A DNA stretch of 64,000 nucleotides from RUG12461 sp045661345 (GCA_045661345.1 JAZRFM010000005.1:97015-161014); one strand, 5' to 3'; positions 8,982 through 17,335 are shown, numbered from the stretch's first letter. Notes: a model not told the origin generated them from the sequence alone. Numbers and translations are program-made.

Positions 8982-11261
8982 TTATCCTTCCGAAGACGGA
9001 CCGAAATACAAAATGCCCAATGCCGTCATATCATCAAACTGGCTCACATCTTTGGTAAACTCTTTGACACGCGCGCGGATCCTCTCATCCAGCGCCTGCG
9101 GTTCCTCGCACCCGGGCTCGTTCATCGCCTCCAGCATCCGCTCGTCAGCAAACTGCTCGTTCGCTTCGTTGACCGCCTCCGGGAATCCGTCCGTATAGAC
9201 AAACAGCTGATCGCCGGGATTCAGCTTCAGGGTATACTCACTGAACCTGGCGTCCTCCACCGCTGCCAGAGGCACCCCGTGTTTGTCCTGGATGATCTCA
9301 AACCGTCCTCCCGCTCTCCGCAGGGCGGGATACTCGTGTCCCGCATTCACACAGACCATCTCTCCGGTAGAGAGGGTCAGGATCCCGATCCAGGCCGTCA
9401 CGAAAAGCATCTCTTCATTTCCTTCGCAAAGAAGGGTGTTTGCCGTGTTAAAGATCTCTGCCGGACTTGCGATGCCGTTCATGGCGCTGTTTTTGATCAT
9501 GGTTTTCGCAATCACCATAAACAGCGCGGCGGGAACCCCCTTTCCGGAAACATCCGCGATCACGAGACCCATTCTGTCCTCATCGATTTCAAAGAAATCA
9601 TAGAAATCGCCGCCGACTTCCTTGGCCGGTGTCATGGAAGCATAGAGCTTCAGCTCCTTCCGGTTCGGGAAATTCACAGGCAGCATATCGCGCTGAATCC
9701 GCGTGGCCACATCCAGCTCGGCACCGATGCGCTCCCGCTCCGCCGTGATGGTGGTCAGATCCCGGATGTAATCGCGGATCTTGTCGGTCATGGTGCCAAA
9801 GGACTCCGCCAGGGTCGTTGTTTCCTCGTCCGCCTCCATATCCCAGGAAAACTCCAGATTATCACCGTTGATCTTGCGGACTTTTTTCGTCAGCTCCTCG
9901 ATGGGCTCCGTCACATTGTGGGAAAGCCGCCCGGTCACGATATACATGACCACAAGGATGATGGCCAGCACCACGATCAGGATCACCACGGACGCCATCA
10001 TGGCACCCCGGTTCGCCATCTGCTGGGCGTCTGTCTTCAGGAAGAAGTTGTTCATGATCTGCGTGATCCGCTCCGTCAGAGAATTGACCTCCGCGATATA
10101 CAGGTAGGTCCAGTTCAGTACAGGAATCGGAGCATAATAAACCTTGTAGCCGTTGGGCTGGAGAGGCTCCACATCTTCTCCGTTCACGATGGCCATGCGG
10201 TTCTGGTAGAGCATCTCCTCCGTCACCTCTTCGTCGTTTTCATCCAGACGGATGATGCTGTAACCGGCATTGCCTGCAGTGGAGCTGTCAATCGCCCTCT
10301 CGATGGTCGGCATGGAGTCGGAATAGATATTGTTGGATCCGTTGGGTGCCAGACCAAAGCGCCCGTCCTGATTGGTGGCGATCTGGATATCGCCTTTGGC
10401 ATTGGTCACACATACCTGGGCGTACTCGGTTTTGGAGGCACCGAGAATGTCCTCCACCGTCTTCATGGTCACATCCACCGCGACGACGCCCAGCAGCGTA
10501 TGATCCTTTTCGGAATAAACCGGCGTACTGATGGTGATCATGGGCTCCCCGGAAAAGAAATCCGTGTTCAGGGAGCTGCAGATGGGTCCCCCTGCGTTAA
10601 CCGCGTTTTTGTACCATTCCCGGGTCTCCGGATCAAAGATCTTTGGCTCCCCTTTGTCATCGATGGCCATACTCTGTTTATTATCCGCAAACAGGGTAAA
10701 CCCTTCCTTGCTGGCATAATAGACGGAAGAAATGTTGGAGTCCATCCGATACACGGAGGTAAGGACGTGACGCAGTCTGGACATCACTTCCAGCACATGG
10801 TACGCATCCGGATTCTCTCTGTCAAAATAGGAGGCCTCCAGGCGGTAGGGAATGTCCTGTTCATTGTCAAGGGCCGTGGGCAGCGGAATGACATAGCCGC
10901 TTGACGAGACACGGTCGTCTTCCGCGGTACGGGCAGCTATGTCCGCCACCATCTGCGTCGTATTCACACAGCCGTCAAAAAAACGGTTGATGGACTTCGC
11001 ATTTCCCTCTGTCAGGTTCATGACACTCTGGTCTTTTTCGTCGATCAGAGGCAGCATAATCTCTCTCGTCACATGATCCGTCAGCTCTGTCAGCCGTTCG
11101 GTGGAGGATCTCGATGCCTGCATCACGAAGAAAACACTGACGGTGGTAAAAAAGATCGACAGCACGATCACCGTCCCCAGAAGAATCCGAAAGATCCTGC
11201 GTCCGATGGCGTTTTTTGCCTGCTTTGGTTTCTTTGTGCCCCTGCATTTCAAGTTGTTCAT
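8982..11261 (-). CDS. dCache-HAMP-PP2C (SpoIIE/RsbU-type) membrane serine phosphatase
   Basis: This protein of about 759 aa has TM1 (about residues 25-45), a large extracytoplasmic double-Cache-type sensor (about 50-420, with DPETREWYKNA and ISTPVYS motifs), TM2 (about 430-452), a HAMP linker, a coiled coil with AERERIGAELD, and a C-terminal SpoIIE-type PP2C domain (GGDFYDFF, IADVSGKG, FDDMTALG) with the metal-binding aspartates kept. Such enzymes usually dephosphorylate STAS anti-anti-sigma factors; none is encoded in the window. I chose ATG 11261, which overlaps the upstream TGA as ATGA and has AAAGGGG eight bases ahead, over a GTG seven codons earlier. It is co-translated with the phosphatase at 11258-12988. 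Confidence 0.92.
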   Translation of the reverse strand: MNNLKCRGTKKPKQAKNAIGRRIFRILLGTVIVLSIFFTTVSVFFVMQASRSSTERLTELTDHVTREIMLPLIDEKDQSVMNLTEGNAKSINRFFDGCVNTTQMVADIAARTAEDDRVSSSGYVIPLPTALDNEQDIPYRLEASYFDRENPDAYHVLEVMSRLRHVLTSVYRMDSNISSVYYASKEGFTLFADNKQSMAIDDKGEPKIFDPETREWYKNAVNAGGPICSSLNTDFFSGEPMITISTPVYSEKDHTLLGVVAVDVTMKTVEDILGASKTEYAQVCVTNAKGDIQIATNQDGRFGLAPNGSNNIYSDSMPTIERAIDSSTAGNAGYSIIRLDENDEEVTEEMLYQNRMAIVNGEDVEPLQPNGYKVYYAPIPVLNWTYLYIAEVNSLTERITQIMNNFFLKTDAQQMANRGAMMASVVILIVVLAIILVVMYIVTGRLSHNVTEPIEELTKKVRKINGDNLEFSWDMEADEETTTLAESFGTMTDKIRDYIRDLTTITAERERIGAELDVATRIQRDMLPVNFPNRKELKLYASMTPAKEVGGDFYDFFEIDEDRMGLVIADVSGKGVPAALFMVIAKTMIKNSAMNGIASPAEIFNTANTLLCEGNEEMLFVTAWIGILTLSTGEMVCVNAGHEYPALRRAGGRFEIIQDKHGVPLAAVEDARFSEYTLKLNPGDQLFVYTDGFPEAVNEANEQFADERMLEAMNEPGCEEPQALDERIRARVKEFTKDVSQFDDMTALGILYFGPSSEG

Positions 11262-12988
11262 AGATTGTCCCCTTTGTACCACAGACTCAACATCGTGATA
11301 TCGTCAAACTGCTCGCATTCCCCTGCAAAGTCGTTGATCAGCTTCAGAATCCGTTTTACCGACGCTTTCGGCGTGTCCTCCACGCCCCTGTTCAGTTCCT
11401 CTACCAGCTTCTCCGCACCGAACAGTTCATCCTGTCCGTTATGTGCCTCCACGACACCGTCTGTATAGACAAACAGCTTCCCGCCGGGTGGAAGCCGGAA
11501 GGTGTAGTTCTCATAAAGCTCCCCGCTCAAGGCGCCGCAGGCCAGTCCGTGGGGCTCCTCAAACAGCTCGTATTTCCCGTTATCCCTCAGGAGAATGGGG
11601 TATTCATGGCCTGCGCTGCAGGCGGTCACCTCCCCGGTGCTGATGGTCAGAATCCCGAGCCAGATCGTCACAAACATCTCGTTGGGGTTGTTCTCGCAGA
11701 GCTGGTTATTGACAAACGTCAGGATCTCTGCGGGTGTCCCCCCCTGCAGCGCGCTGTTCCTGAGAGCCTGCTTGCCGATCATCATAAAGAGCGCCGCCGG
11801 AATCCCTTTGCCGGAAACATCCGCGATGGCAAGCACCAGATGGTCATCATCCAGTAGGAAGAAATCGTAAAAATCCCCTCCCACCACCTTTGCCGGTGTC
11901 ATACGGGCAAAAAGATCAAACTCCGTCCGGTTGGGAAAAGCCGGGAATGTAGAGGGGAGTGATGCTCTCTGGATGTCTCTTGCGATATCGAGCTCCGTCT
12001 GCAACCGTGCCCGCTCCTGTGTCAGACGCTCCCGCTCCGCCGTCATCTTCCGGATCCGGGAGAGTGTTCCGGTCATGTCCTGCTCCATATCCGTCATACT
12101 GTCCCAAAGCTGCTGAATCTCATCGCGGGTATCAATTTGAAGATACTGAAAGTAAGACTCCTCCGGGCTCTCCAGCGTCTTGTCCCTGCGGGTGTATGCC
12201 CTGGCGGCTTCGGCCAGCTTGTTGACCGGATTGATGATCCGTTTTTTTAAGCCTCCGGTAATCCTGATAGCTGCCAGCAACAGGATCACGATCATGATGG
12301 GAATATAAAGCGCCAGAAACATCCCCATCCGGTTGGAAAACTCATTGATGTCGATATTCATGACCAGATACCCGATCAGGTTGCCCCGGGTATCAAAGAT
12401 CTCCATATAGTCCGTGGCTGTCCAGCCGGAAACCTCGCCGTATCCCACCGGCATATACCAGTCCGATGAGAGGATATACTCGATCTGCTCCGGCGACTCA
12501 ATCTCCCCCAGTTCATCGGAGAGCCATTGTCCGGGAAGGTAAGCGAAATCCGGTGTATCTCCGTCCAGCACCACCACCATGCGTTGATTCTCGGGATCAT
12601 AAAATTCCATTTGAATATTGCGCATGCCCGTCTGCTCCCGGCACTTGACCAGAATCTCCCGTGCGGTAAAGTACTCATCGTCCAGCACCACCGCGCAGCG
12701 CTCCCGATAGGGATCCGTGAATTGCTGTCTGCGAAGCTCCTCCGGAATCGAAGCATAATTATCTTTTGTCTCGGCAAAAATGCGCTCGATATAAGCCGGA
12801 TCCATCAGAGACATCACAAAGGCGCCTTCGTGCTCGGCTTCGTCCTTGTAATTGCCCATGATCGCATAGACATGCAGAACGAGTTCCACGGCGGTCAGCA
12901 CAAGCATAAAAATACACGCACCTAAGAGGATGGCACGTACCGCCACCCTCTGCAGAGAATTATTCTTCTTCCGGTTGCTGTTTTTCAT
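11258..12988 (-). CDS. HAMP-PP2C (SpoIIE/RsbU-type) membrane serine phosphatase
   Basis: This 576-aa protein has TM1 (about 19-40), an extracytoplasmic sensor of about 190 residues, TM2 (about 233-252), HAMP, a coiled coil with MTAERERLTQERARLQTE, and a C-terminal PP2C domain (GGDFYDFFLLDDDH, IADVSGKGIPAALFM, FDDITMLS). It is a relative of the phosphatase downstream, with which it shares an ATGA overlap, but has a different and shorter sensor. It follows the GG-leader peptide genes after 27 nt and precedes the eCIS-type ATPase, so the two phosphatases probably give two inputs to the same switch. The substrate is not identifiable here. Confidence 0.92.
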   Translation of the reverse strand: MKNSNRKKNNSLQRVAVRAILLGACIFMLVLTAVELVLHVYAIMGNYKDEAEHEGAFVMSLMDPAYIERIFAETKDNYASIPEELRRQQFTDPYRERCAVVLDDEYFTAREILVKCREQTGMRNIQMEFYDPENQRMVVVLDGDTPDFAYLPGQWLSDELGEIESPEQIEYILSSDWYMPVGYGEVSGWTATDYMEIFDTRGNLIGYLVMNIDINEFSNRMGMFLALYIPIMIVILLLAAIRITGGLKKRIINPVNKLAEAARAYTRRDKTLESPEESYFQYLQIDTRDEIQQLWDSMTDMEQDMTGTLSRIRKMTAERERLTQERARLQTELDIARDIQRASLPSTFPAFPNRTEFDLFARMTPAKVVGGDFYDFFLLDDDHLVLAIADVSGKGIPAALFMMIGKQALRNSALQGGTPAEILTFVNNQLCENNPNEMFVTIWLGILTISTGEVTACSAGHEYPILLRDNGKYELFEEPHGLACGALSGELYENYTFRLPPGGKLFVYTDGVVEAHNGQDELFGAEKLVEELNRGVEDTPKASVKRILKLINDFAGECEQFDDITMLSLWYKGDNL

Positions 12989-13015
12989 CAGAGCGCTTCG
13001 CTCTCCTCTATAGGA

Positions 13016-13213
13016 TCAACTCTTCGGCCCTTTCGTCCCTTTCGGTTCCCGGGGCGGCAGAATGAATCCGCCGTTCCCGCCTTTCACCGGCGTGGTCTGG
13101 TAGGCGGGCTTCAATCCCCTTTTCTTCCATCTTTCCTCATAATTTTCGATTCCGCCCGTCACTGTCTGAAGTTGCTTTGATGTCAGCTCTTTATCTTTCT
13201 TTTTTTGATCCAT
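13016..13213 (-). CDS. Small peptide with double-glycine leader
   Basis: This 65-aa peptide has a short charged N-terminus and the leader motif LTSKQLQTVTGG (Gly-Gly at residues 20-21), followed by a basic core rich in Pro, Gly and Lys ending GTKGPKS. The motif is of the kind cut by C39 peptidase-containing ABC exporters (bacteriocin-type leader). AAAGGAA lies upstream of the ATG. It lies 27 nt ahead of the first PP2C phosphatase gene and shares a transcript with the GG peptide at 13288-13494. No exporter or modification enzyme is in the window. It could be a secreted signal, a bacteriocin-like peptide or an injection-system component; which is unknown. Confidence 0.7.
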   Translation of the reverse strand: MDQKKKDKELTSKQLQTVTGGIENYEERWKKRGLKPAYQTTPVKGGNGGFILPPREPKGTKGPKS

Positions 13214-13287
13214 TGCGATTCCTTTCCGCGTCTTGATCCGCAGATGCGTACCCCGTGCCCTCTCCGCCGGGATCCGTGGAAAATGAT

Positions 13288-13494
13288 TTATTGGGGTTTC
13301 CCCAGATATTCGGTGTTTCCGCCGCCCTGACCGGTACTCTGGAAAGAGAAAATCTTCATCTCTCCTTCCAGTACCACATACTCTGCCCCGACCTTTTTTC
13401 TGATAGACCTCGGTCTGCGTGCGCCACCCGTTACCTCAGCAAGCTGTTCGTCTGTCAGTATATTGTCTTTCTGCTGCTTATTCTGCCCAGTCAT
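13288..13494 (-). CDS. Small peptide with double-glycine leader, first gene of the injection-module operon
   Basis: This 68-aa peptide has leader motif ILTDEQLAEVTGG (Gly-Gly at 23-24) and a basic core starting ARRPRSIRKK and ending with a Gly-rich stretch. I chose ATG 13494, six bases after GGGAGGTG; a GTG three codons upstream is too close to that site. A promoter with TATAAT at 13533-13538 precedes it, so this is the first gene of an apparent transcription unit running through both phosphatases and the eCIS-type ATPase. Function unknown; the leader suggests export and cleavage. Confidence 0.7.
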   Translation of the reverse strand: MTGQNKQQKDNILTDEQLAEVTGGARRPRSIRKKVGAEYVVLEGEMKIFSFQSTGQGGGNTEYLGKPQ

Positions 13495-13532
13495 CCTCCA
13501 CACCTCCCGTCGTTTTCATTTCCTGTTATCTT

Positions 13533-13561
13533 ATTATACGAAATTTTTTCCTGTGTGGCAG
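13533..13561 (-). promoter_or_regulatory. Promoter A, shared motif (CTGCCA-17-TATAAT with TTCG before -10)
   Basis: On the minus strand: -35 CTGCCA (13561-13556), a 17-bp spacer ending TTTCG, and -10 TATAAT (13538-13533). It drives the GG peptides and probably the phosphatase/ATPase module. The TGCCA and TTCGTATAA parts recur at the same spacing in the promoters at 51361 and 61314. Confidence 0.65.
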
Positions 13562-13570
13562 TATTTTTTC

Positions 13571-13605
13571 AAAAAAAACGGATGCGTTTTCAAAAAACGC
13601 ATCCG
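13571..13605 (-). terminator. Rho-independent terminator of the feo operon
   Basis: The hairpin CGGATGCGTTTT / AAAACGCATCCG (13579-13605) is followed on the minus strand by eight T (13578-13571). It lies just after the last feo-operon gene (stop at 13625) and just before promoter A. Confidence 0.85.
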
Positions 13606-13624
13606 CCAGTCCGGTCACCGGCAT

Positions 13625-13804
13625 TCAGGAGTTATCCTGCTGCGGGCAATGACCGCAGGCGCTGCACTGCCCGCAGCTGCCGCCGCAGCAGGACTTCCCC
13701 CGCCTTTTATCCCTGATGATGGCACGGATACTCAGTGCCACGGCACAAGCCAGCCCGATGGCAATCAGGATCGTTCCGAGATTTTGTACTATCCACTCTG
13801 TCAT
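13625..13804 (-). CDS. FeoB-associated Cys-rich membrane protein
   Basis: This 59-aa protein has one TM segment (about residues 5-27, TILIAIGLACAVALSIRAI), a basic turn DKRRGK, and a cysteine-rich tail with seven Cys (SCCGGSCGQC, CGHC). This is the typical small partner encoded after feoB in Clostridia; its role in iron uptake is not established. I chose ATG 13804, preceded by GGAGG. It lies 32 nt after feoB and ends just before the operon terminator. Confidence 0.88.
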   Translation of the reverse strand: MTEWIVQNLGTILIAIGLACAVALSIRAIIRDKRRGKSCCGGSCGQCSACGHCPQQDNS

Positions 13805-13836
13805 ATCATTATCCTCCCCCGGAGCGGTGATTTTCC

Positions 13837-16242
13837 TTACATCTTTTGCACTTCCACCTGCAATTTGTCCGCTTCCCGGTATTTTTTGAAAAACAACTGG
13901 TAGATGATCAGCGCCAGTGCCGCCATGGCAAACAGTAACCCCATCACATTTACCTGCCCCGTAAATGCCCAGCCGAACTGGGTGATCATAAAAGCAATCA
14001 CATAGGCAAAGGCACATTGATAGCCGATGGCAAACCAGGTCCATTTCGCGCTGTTCATTTCCCGTTTGATGGCTCCGATGGCCGCAAAGCACGGTGCGCA
14101 CAGGAGATTGAATACCAGGAAGGAAAACCCGGTGATCTCCGTAAATGCCAGGGACAGAGACTGCCATGCCGTCAGCTCGCCGCCGCCATAGAGAATGCCC
14201 ATGGTGCCGACAATGTTTTCCTTCGCCACCAGCCCCGTGATGGAAGCGACGGCAGCCTGCCAGTTCCCCCAGCCCAGGGGGACAAAGATCCAGGCAATGG
14301 CGCTGCCGATCCTGGCAAGGATGGAAAACTCCAGCTCCTCCTCTCCCAGCATCCGGAAGCCTTCTGCCGTAAACCCGAAGTAGGTCGTAAACCAGATCAC
14401 GATGGTGGAAAGCAGAATGATGGTACCGGCTTTCCTGATGAAGGACCACCCTCTTTCCCACATGGACCGCAGGACATTGCCGGGCGTCGGCCAGTGGTAA
14501 GCCGGCAGTTCCATGACAAAGGGCGCCGGATCACCTGCAAACATCCGTGTTTTCTTCAGCATGACCCCGGAAACTACAATGGCCGCCATGCCGATAAAAT
14601 AAGCGGAGGTTGCCACCCAGGGCGAGCCGCCGAAGATCGCCCCTGCGATCATGGCGATAAAAGGTACCTTTGCGCCGCAGGGAATGAAGGTCGTCGTCAT
14701 GATGGTCATCCGTCTGTCGCGTTCACTCTCAATGGTGCGGCTGGCCATAATTCCCGGCACGCCGCAGCCCACCCCCACCAGCATGGGGATAAAGGATTTC
14801 CCGGAAAGTCCGAATTTACGGAATACGCGGTCCAGGACAAAAGCGATTCTCGCCATATAGCCGCAGGCCTCCAGAAAAGCCAGCATCAGAAACAGCACCA
14901 GCATCTGCGGTACAAATCCCAGCACCGCGCCCACGCCGGCGATGATGCCGTCCAAAATGAGTCCCTTCAGCCAGTCTGCCGTATTGACCGCATCCAGCCC
15001 TGCCTCCACAAGGGATGGAATACCCGGTACAAAGATGCCGTAATCCGCGGGATCCGGCTCCTCCCCGATGGTCTGCAGCGTCGCCACAGCAGCCTCATAA
15101 TCCTCCAGGGTCGCGGTGGCCTCCGTGACCTCCAGCGTCTCCTCGTCCTCTATGGTGTAGGGGAAAGCCTCCACCGGTGCCGCCCCGTGTTCCTCCACGT
15201 ATGCGTCGTATCCCTCTACAATGAGCGACGACTCCTGATAGCTCTCTGCCACCTCGGCGTAGCCGCCGTCGATCCCGAAGAGATGAAAGCCGTCCCCGAA
15301 GAGCCCGTCATTCGCCCAGTCCGTCGCAGGTGCGCCCACCGCCACCATGGCGACCCAGTAAACCAGAAACATGATGCCGGCAAAGATGGGAAGGCCGAGC
15401 CACCGGTTTGTGACTATCCTATCAATCTTGTCGGAGGTGGTCAATGCCCCCTTGTTTTTCTTTTGATAGCAGGATCTGATCACTTCCGCGATGAAGAGAT
15501 ACCGCTCATTTGTGATAATGCTCTCCGCATCATCGTCCAGTTCTTTTTCCGCCGCGCAGATATCCTTCTCGATGTGTGACAGCTTCTCTGCCGGGATCTG
15601 CATCTGTTCCAGTACCTTTTCATCCCGTTCAAAGATCTTGATGGCGTACCATCTCTGCCTTTCCTCCGGCAGATCATGAAGGGCGGCCTCCTCGATATGG
15701 GCAATGGCATGCTCCACCGGTCCGGAGAAGGTGTGCTGGGGCAGGGTCTTTCCATGCTCCGCCGCATACACTGCTTCCTCTGCCGCTTCCATGACGTGAT
15801 CGCCCTTCAGCGCCGAGATATCCAGCACCCTGCAGCCCAGCTGGCGTGACAGCTCCTCCATATGGATCCGGTCTCCGTTTTTCTTTACCACATCCATCAT
15901 GTTGACCGCCACCACCACCGGAATGCCAAGCTCCGTCAGCTGCGTCGTCAGATAAAGATTCCGCTCCAGGTTGGTGCCGTCAATGACGTTTAAGATCGCA
16001 TCCGGGCGTTCTTTGATCAGATAGTTTCTTGCCACCACCTCCTCCAGGGTATAGGGGGACAGGGAGTAGATCCCCGGGAGGTCTGTGATGGTGACGTCCT
16101 CATGTTTTTTCAGTTTTCCTTCTTTTTTCTCCACCGTGACACCGGGCCAGTTTCCGACGAACTGATTGGAGCCGGTGAGGGCGTTAAATAACGTGGTCTT
16201 TCCGCTGTTGGGGTTTCCCGCCAGTGCAATACGTATACGCAT
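13837..16242 (-). CDS. feoB: Ferrous iron transporter FeoB
   Basis: This 801-aa inner-membrane Fe(II) transporter has an N-terminal G domain with GNPNSGKTT (residues 9-17), DLPGIYS and NMMD, then the helical domain, then about eight TM segments with the two conserved gate regions (including CGVPGIMASR and CGAKVPFIAM). Family length is about 650-800 aa. An unusual acidic insertion of about 80-100 residues (about 310-405, rich in Glu, Asp and Ala) lies after the first TM segment, on the side expected to face outward. The gene follows feoA after 16 nt and should be iron-repressed through the operators at 16785-16862. Confidence 0.96.
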   Translation of the reverse strand: MRIRIALAGNPNSGKTTLFNALTGSNQFVGNWPGVTVEKKEGKLKKHEDVTITDLPGIYSLSPYTLEEVVARNYLIKERPDAILNVIDGTNLERNLYLTTQLTELGIPVVVAVNMMDVVKKNGDRIHMEELSRQLGCRVLDISALKGDHVMEAAEEAVYAAEHGKTLPQHTFSGPVEHAIAHIEEAALHDLPEERQRWYAIKIFERDEKVLEQMQIPAEKLSHIEKDICAAEKELDDDAESIITNERYLFIAEVIRSCYQKKNKGALTTSDKIDRIVTNRWLGLPIFAGIMFLVYWVAMVAVGAPATDWANDGLFGDGFHLFGIDGGYAEVAESYQESSLIVEGYDAYVEEHGAAPVEAFPYTIEDEETLEVTEATATLEDYEAAVATLQTIGEEPDPADYGIFVPGIPSLVEAGLDAVNTADWLKGLILDGIIAGVGAVLGFVPQMLVLFLMLAFLEACGYMARIAFVLDRVFRKFGLSGKSFIPMLVGVGCGVPGIMASRTIESERDRRMTIMTTTFIPCGAKVPFIAMIAGAIFGGSPWVATSAYFIGMAAIVVSGVMLKKTRMFAGDPAPFVMELPAYHWPTPGNVLRSMWERGWSFIRKAGTIILLSTIVIWFTTYFGFTAEGFRMLGEEELEFSILARIGSAIAWIFVPLGWGNWQAAVASITGLVAKENIVGTMGILYGGGELTAWQSLSLAFTEITGFSFLVFNLLCAPCFAAIGAIKREMNSAKWTWFAIGYQCAFAYVIAFMITQFGWAFTGQVNVMGLLFAMAALALIIYQLFFKKYREADKLQVEVQKM

Positions 16243-16258
16243 GGGTATCCTCCTTCCA

Positions 16259-16480
16259 TCACATTACTTCGATCATCTCTGCGTCCGCCTTGCGAAGCGA
16301 GAGCTCATAGTCGCGGACAGTCACCTCCACAGGGTCTCCCAGGGGCGCGACCTTCCGCACGTAGACGCTGGTATTTCTGGTAATGCCCATGTCCATGATC
16401 CGGCGCTTCAGTGCGCCTTCTCCGTGCAGCCTGACCACGGTTGCCGTTTCTCCGATTTTTACATCTCTCAGTGTTTTCAA
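16259..16480 (-). CDS. feoA: FeoA domain protein
   Basis: This 73-aa SH3-like FeoA protein has RRIMDMGIT in the centre and a C-terminal LRKADAEMIEV strand, typical of the family. It probably modulates FeoB at the cytoplasmic face. It lies 65 nt downstream of a second, divergent FeoA-like gene and 16 nt upstream of feoB. GGAGG lies upstream of the ATG. Confidence 0.92.
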   Translation of the reverse strand: MKTLRDVKIGETATVVRLHGEGALKRRIMDMGITRNTSVYVRKVAPLGDPVEVTVRDYELSLRKADAEMIEVM

Positions 16481-16545
16481 AACTATCTCCTCCTTCTTGA
16501 AAAGCCATTCCTTTCCATTTCACCGGCGGTGATCCGATCCGCCTT

Positions 16546-16758
16546 TCATACAAAAATCTTTCTGGCCAGTTCATCGCTGACCGCCACCCTGCTTTCCTTG
16601 ACCTTTACGATCAGATTCTCTCCCAGGGCATTGATGACACTGGCCTCTCCGCCTACGTGAAAACCAAGGTTCTCCAGATGTTTCCTTACTTCCGGACTGC
16701 CGCCGATCCTCCTGATGATCTGAGGTTCTCCTTTTTCCGCATAAATCAATGGCATCAT
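16546..16758 (-). CDS. FeoA-like protein, first gene of the feo operon
   Basis: This 70-aa SH3-like protein has the FeoA pattern in divergent form (RRIGGSPEVRKHLENLGFHVG, then VKVKESRVAVSDELA). Tandem divergent feoA genes before feoB are common in Clostridia. Start at ATG 16758 (a second ATG follows directly), six bases after GGAGG. It is transcribed from the promoter at 16842-16870. Confidence 0.88.
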   Translation of the reverse strand: MMPLIYAEKGEPQIIRRIGGSPEVRKHLENLGFHVGGEASVINALGENLIVKVKESRVAVSDELARKIFV

Positions 16759-16784
16759 GCGTTTCCTCCTTCTTTTTTCGTTGA

Positions 16785-16862
16785 TTAGCGGCGGCTAACT
16801 ACTGTTCGTAAAAAAGAGTTAGCCTTCACTAACCAACTATCAGTATAGTTAGTCTGCGCTAA
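16785..16862. promoter_or_regulatory. Three DtxR-type operator palindromes (TTAG-N6-CTAA)
   Basis: Boxes lie at 16785-16798, 16819-16832 and 16849-16862, each TTAG-N6-CTAA; the last two extend to GTTAG-N6-CTAAC. Centres are 34 and 30 bp apart, about three helical turns. The form resembles half-sites of DtxR/IdeR/MntR operators. They lie between the divergent feo operon and the DtxR-family gene, so iron-dependent repression of feo, and perhaps autoregulation, is inferred. Confidence 0.75.
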
Positions 16863-16870
16863 CCTGTCAA
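16842..16870 (-). promoter_or_regulatory. feo operon promoter
   Basis: On the minus strand: a perfect TTGACA (16870-16865), a 17-bp spacer and TATACT (16847-16842). A palindrome GTTAG-N6-CTAAC fills the spacer, so a bound regulator would block RNA polymerase. Confidence 0.8.
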
Positions 16871-16963
16871 GAGCTTTTTCTTCGATTTTTCACGGGACGA
16901 AAACTATGCTATACTGAATTTCAATCAACTGCTTCGCATCGTCAGCTGCACAGGGAGGTTTTT

Positions 16964-17335
16964 ATGGCATTACAGGAATCCGGAGAAATGTATCTTGAGG
17001 CAATCTATGTGCTCTCTCAGAAGTCAGGAGAGGTACGCGCCATTGATATCGGCGACTATCTGGGCTACTCCAAGCCGTCCGTCAGCCGCGCACTGGGCGT
17101 CTTAAGAGAGGAGGGTCTTGTCAGAAAAGATGAAGACGGGTTCATCAGGCTGACAAAAGACGGTGCGGCTCATGCGAAAGCAATCTATGAGCGTCACACC
17201 GTCCTCACGCAGCTCCTCCTGAAGCTCGGCGTCGATGAAGAAACCGCCTCCGAAGACGCCTGCCGTGTGGAGCATTATATCAGTGAAAAAACATTCCGTG
17301 CCATCAAAGCCTACATGAAAAAGTGCGAATCCTGA
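16964..17335 (+). CDS. DtxR/MntR-family metal-dependent transcriptional repressor
   Basis: This 123-aa regulator has an N-terminal winged helix (about 1-65, with DIGDYLGYSKPSVSRAL as recognition region) and a metal-binding dimerisation domain with ERH and the CRVEH ligand motif. It lacks the C-terminal SH3 domain, like MntR and short IdeR forms. GGGAGG precedes the ATG by seven bases. A possible -10 (TATACT, 16910-16915) has only a weak -35. Divergent placement and three operator boxes make the feo operon its likely target; Fe versus Mn cannot be read from sequence. Confidence 0.9.
   Translation: MALQESGEMYLEAIYVLSQKSGEVRAIDIGDYLGYSKPSVSRALGVLREEGLVRKDEDGFIRLTKDGAAHAKAIYERHTVLTQLLLKLGVDEETASEDACRVEHYISEKTFRAIKAYMKKCES

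Noticed and set aside
8817..10904. Long open frame on the plus strand opposite the PP2C phosphatase
   Set aside because: Antisense to an unmistakable dCache-HAMP-PP2C gene; residue composition is that of a reverse-frame shadow.
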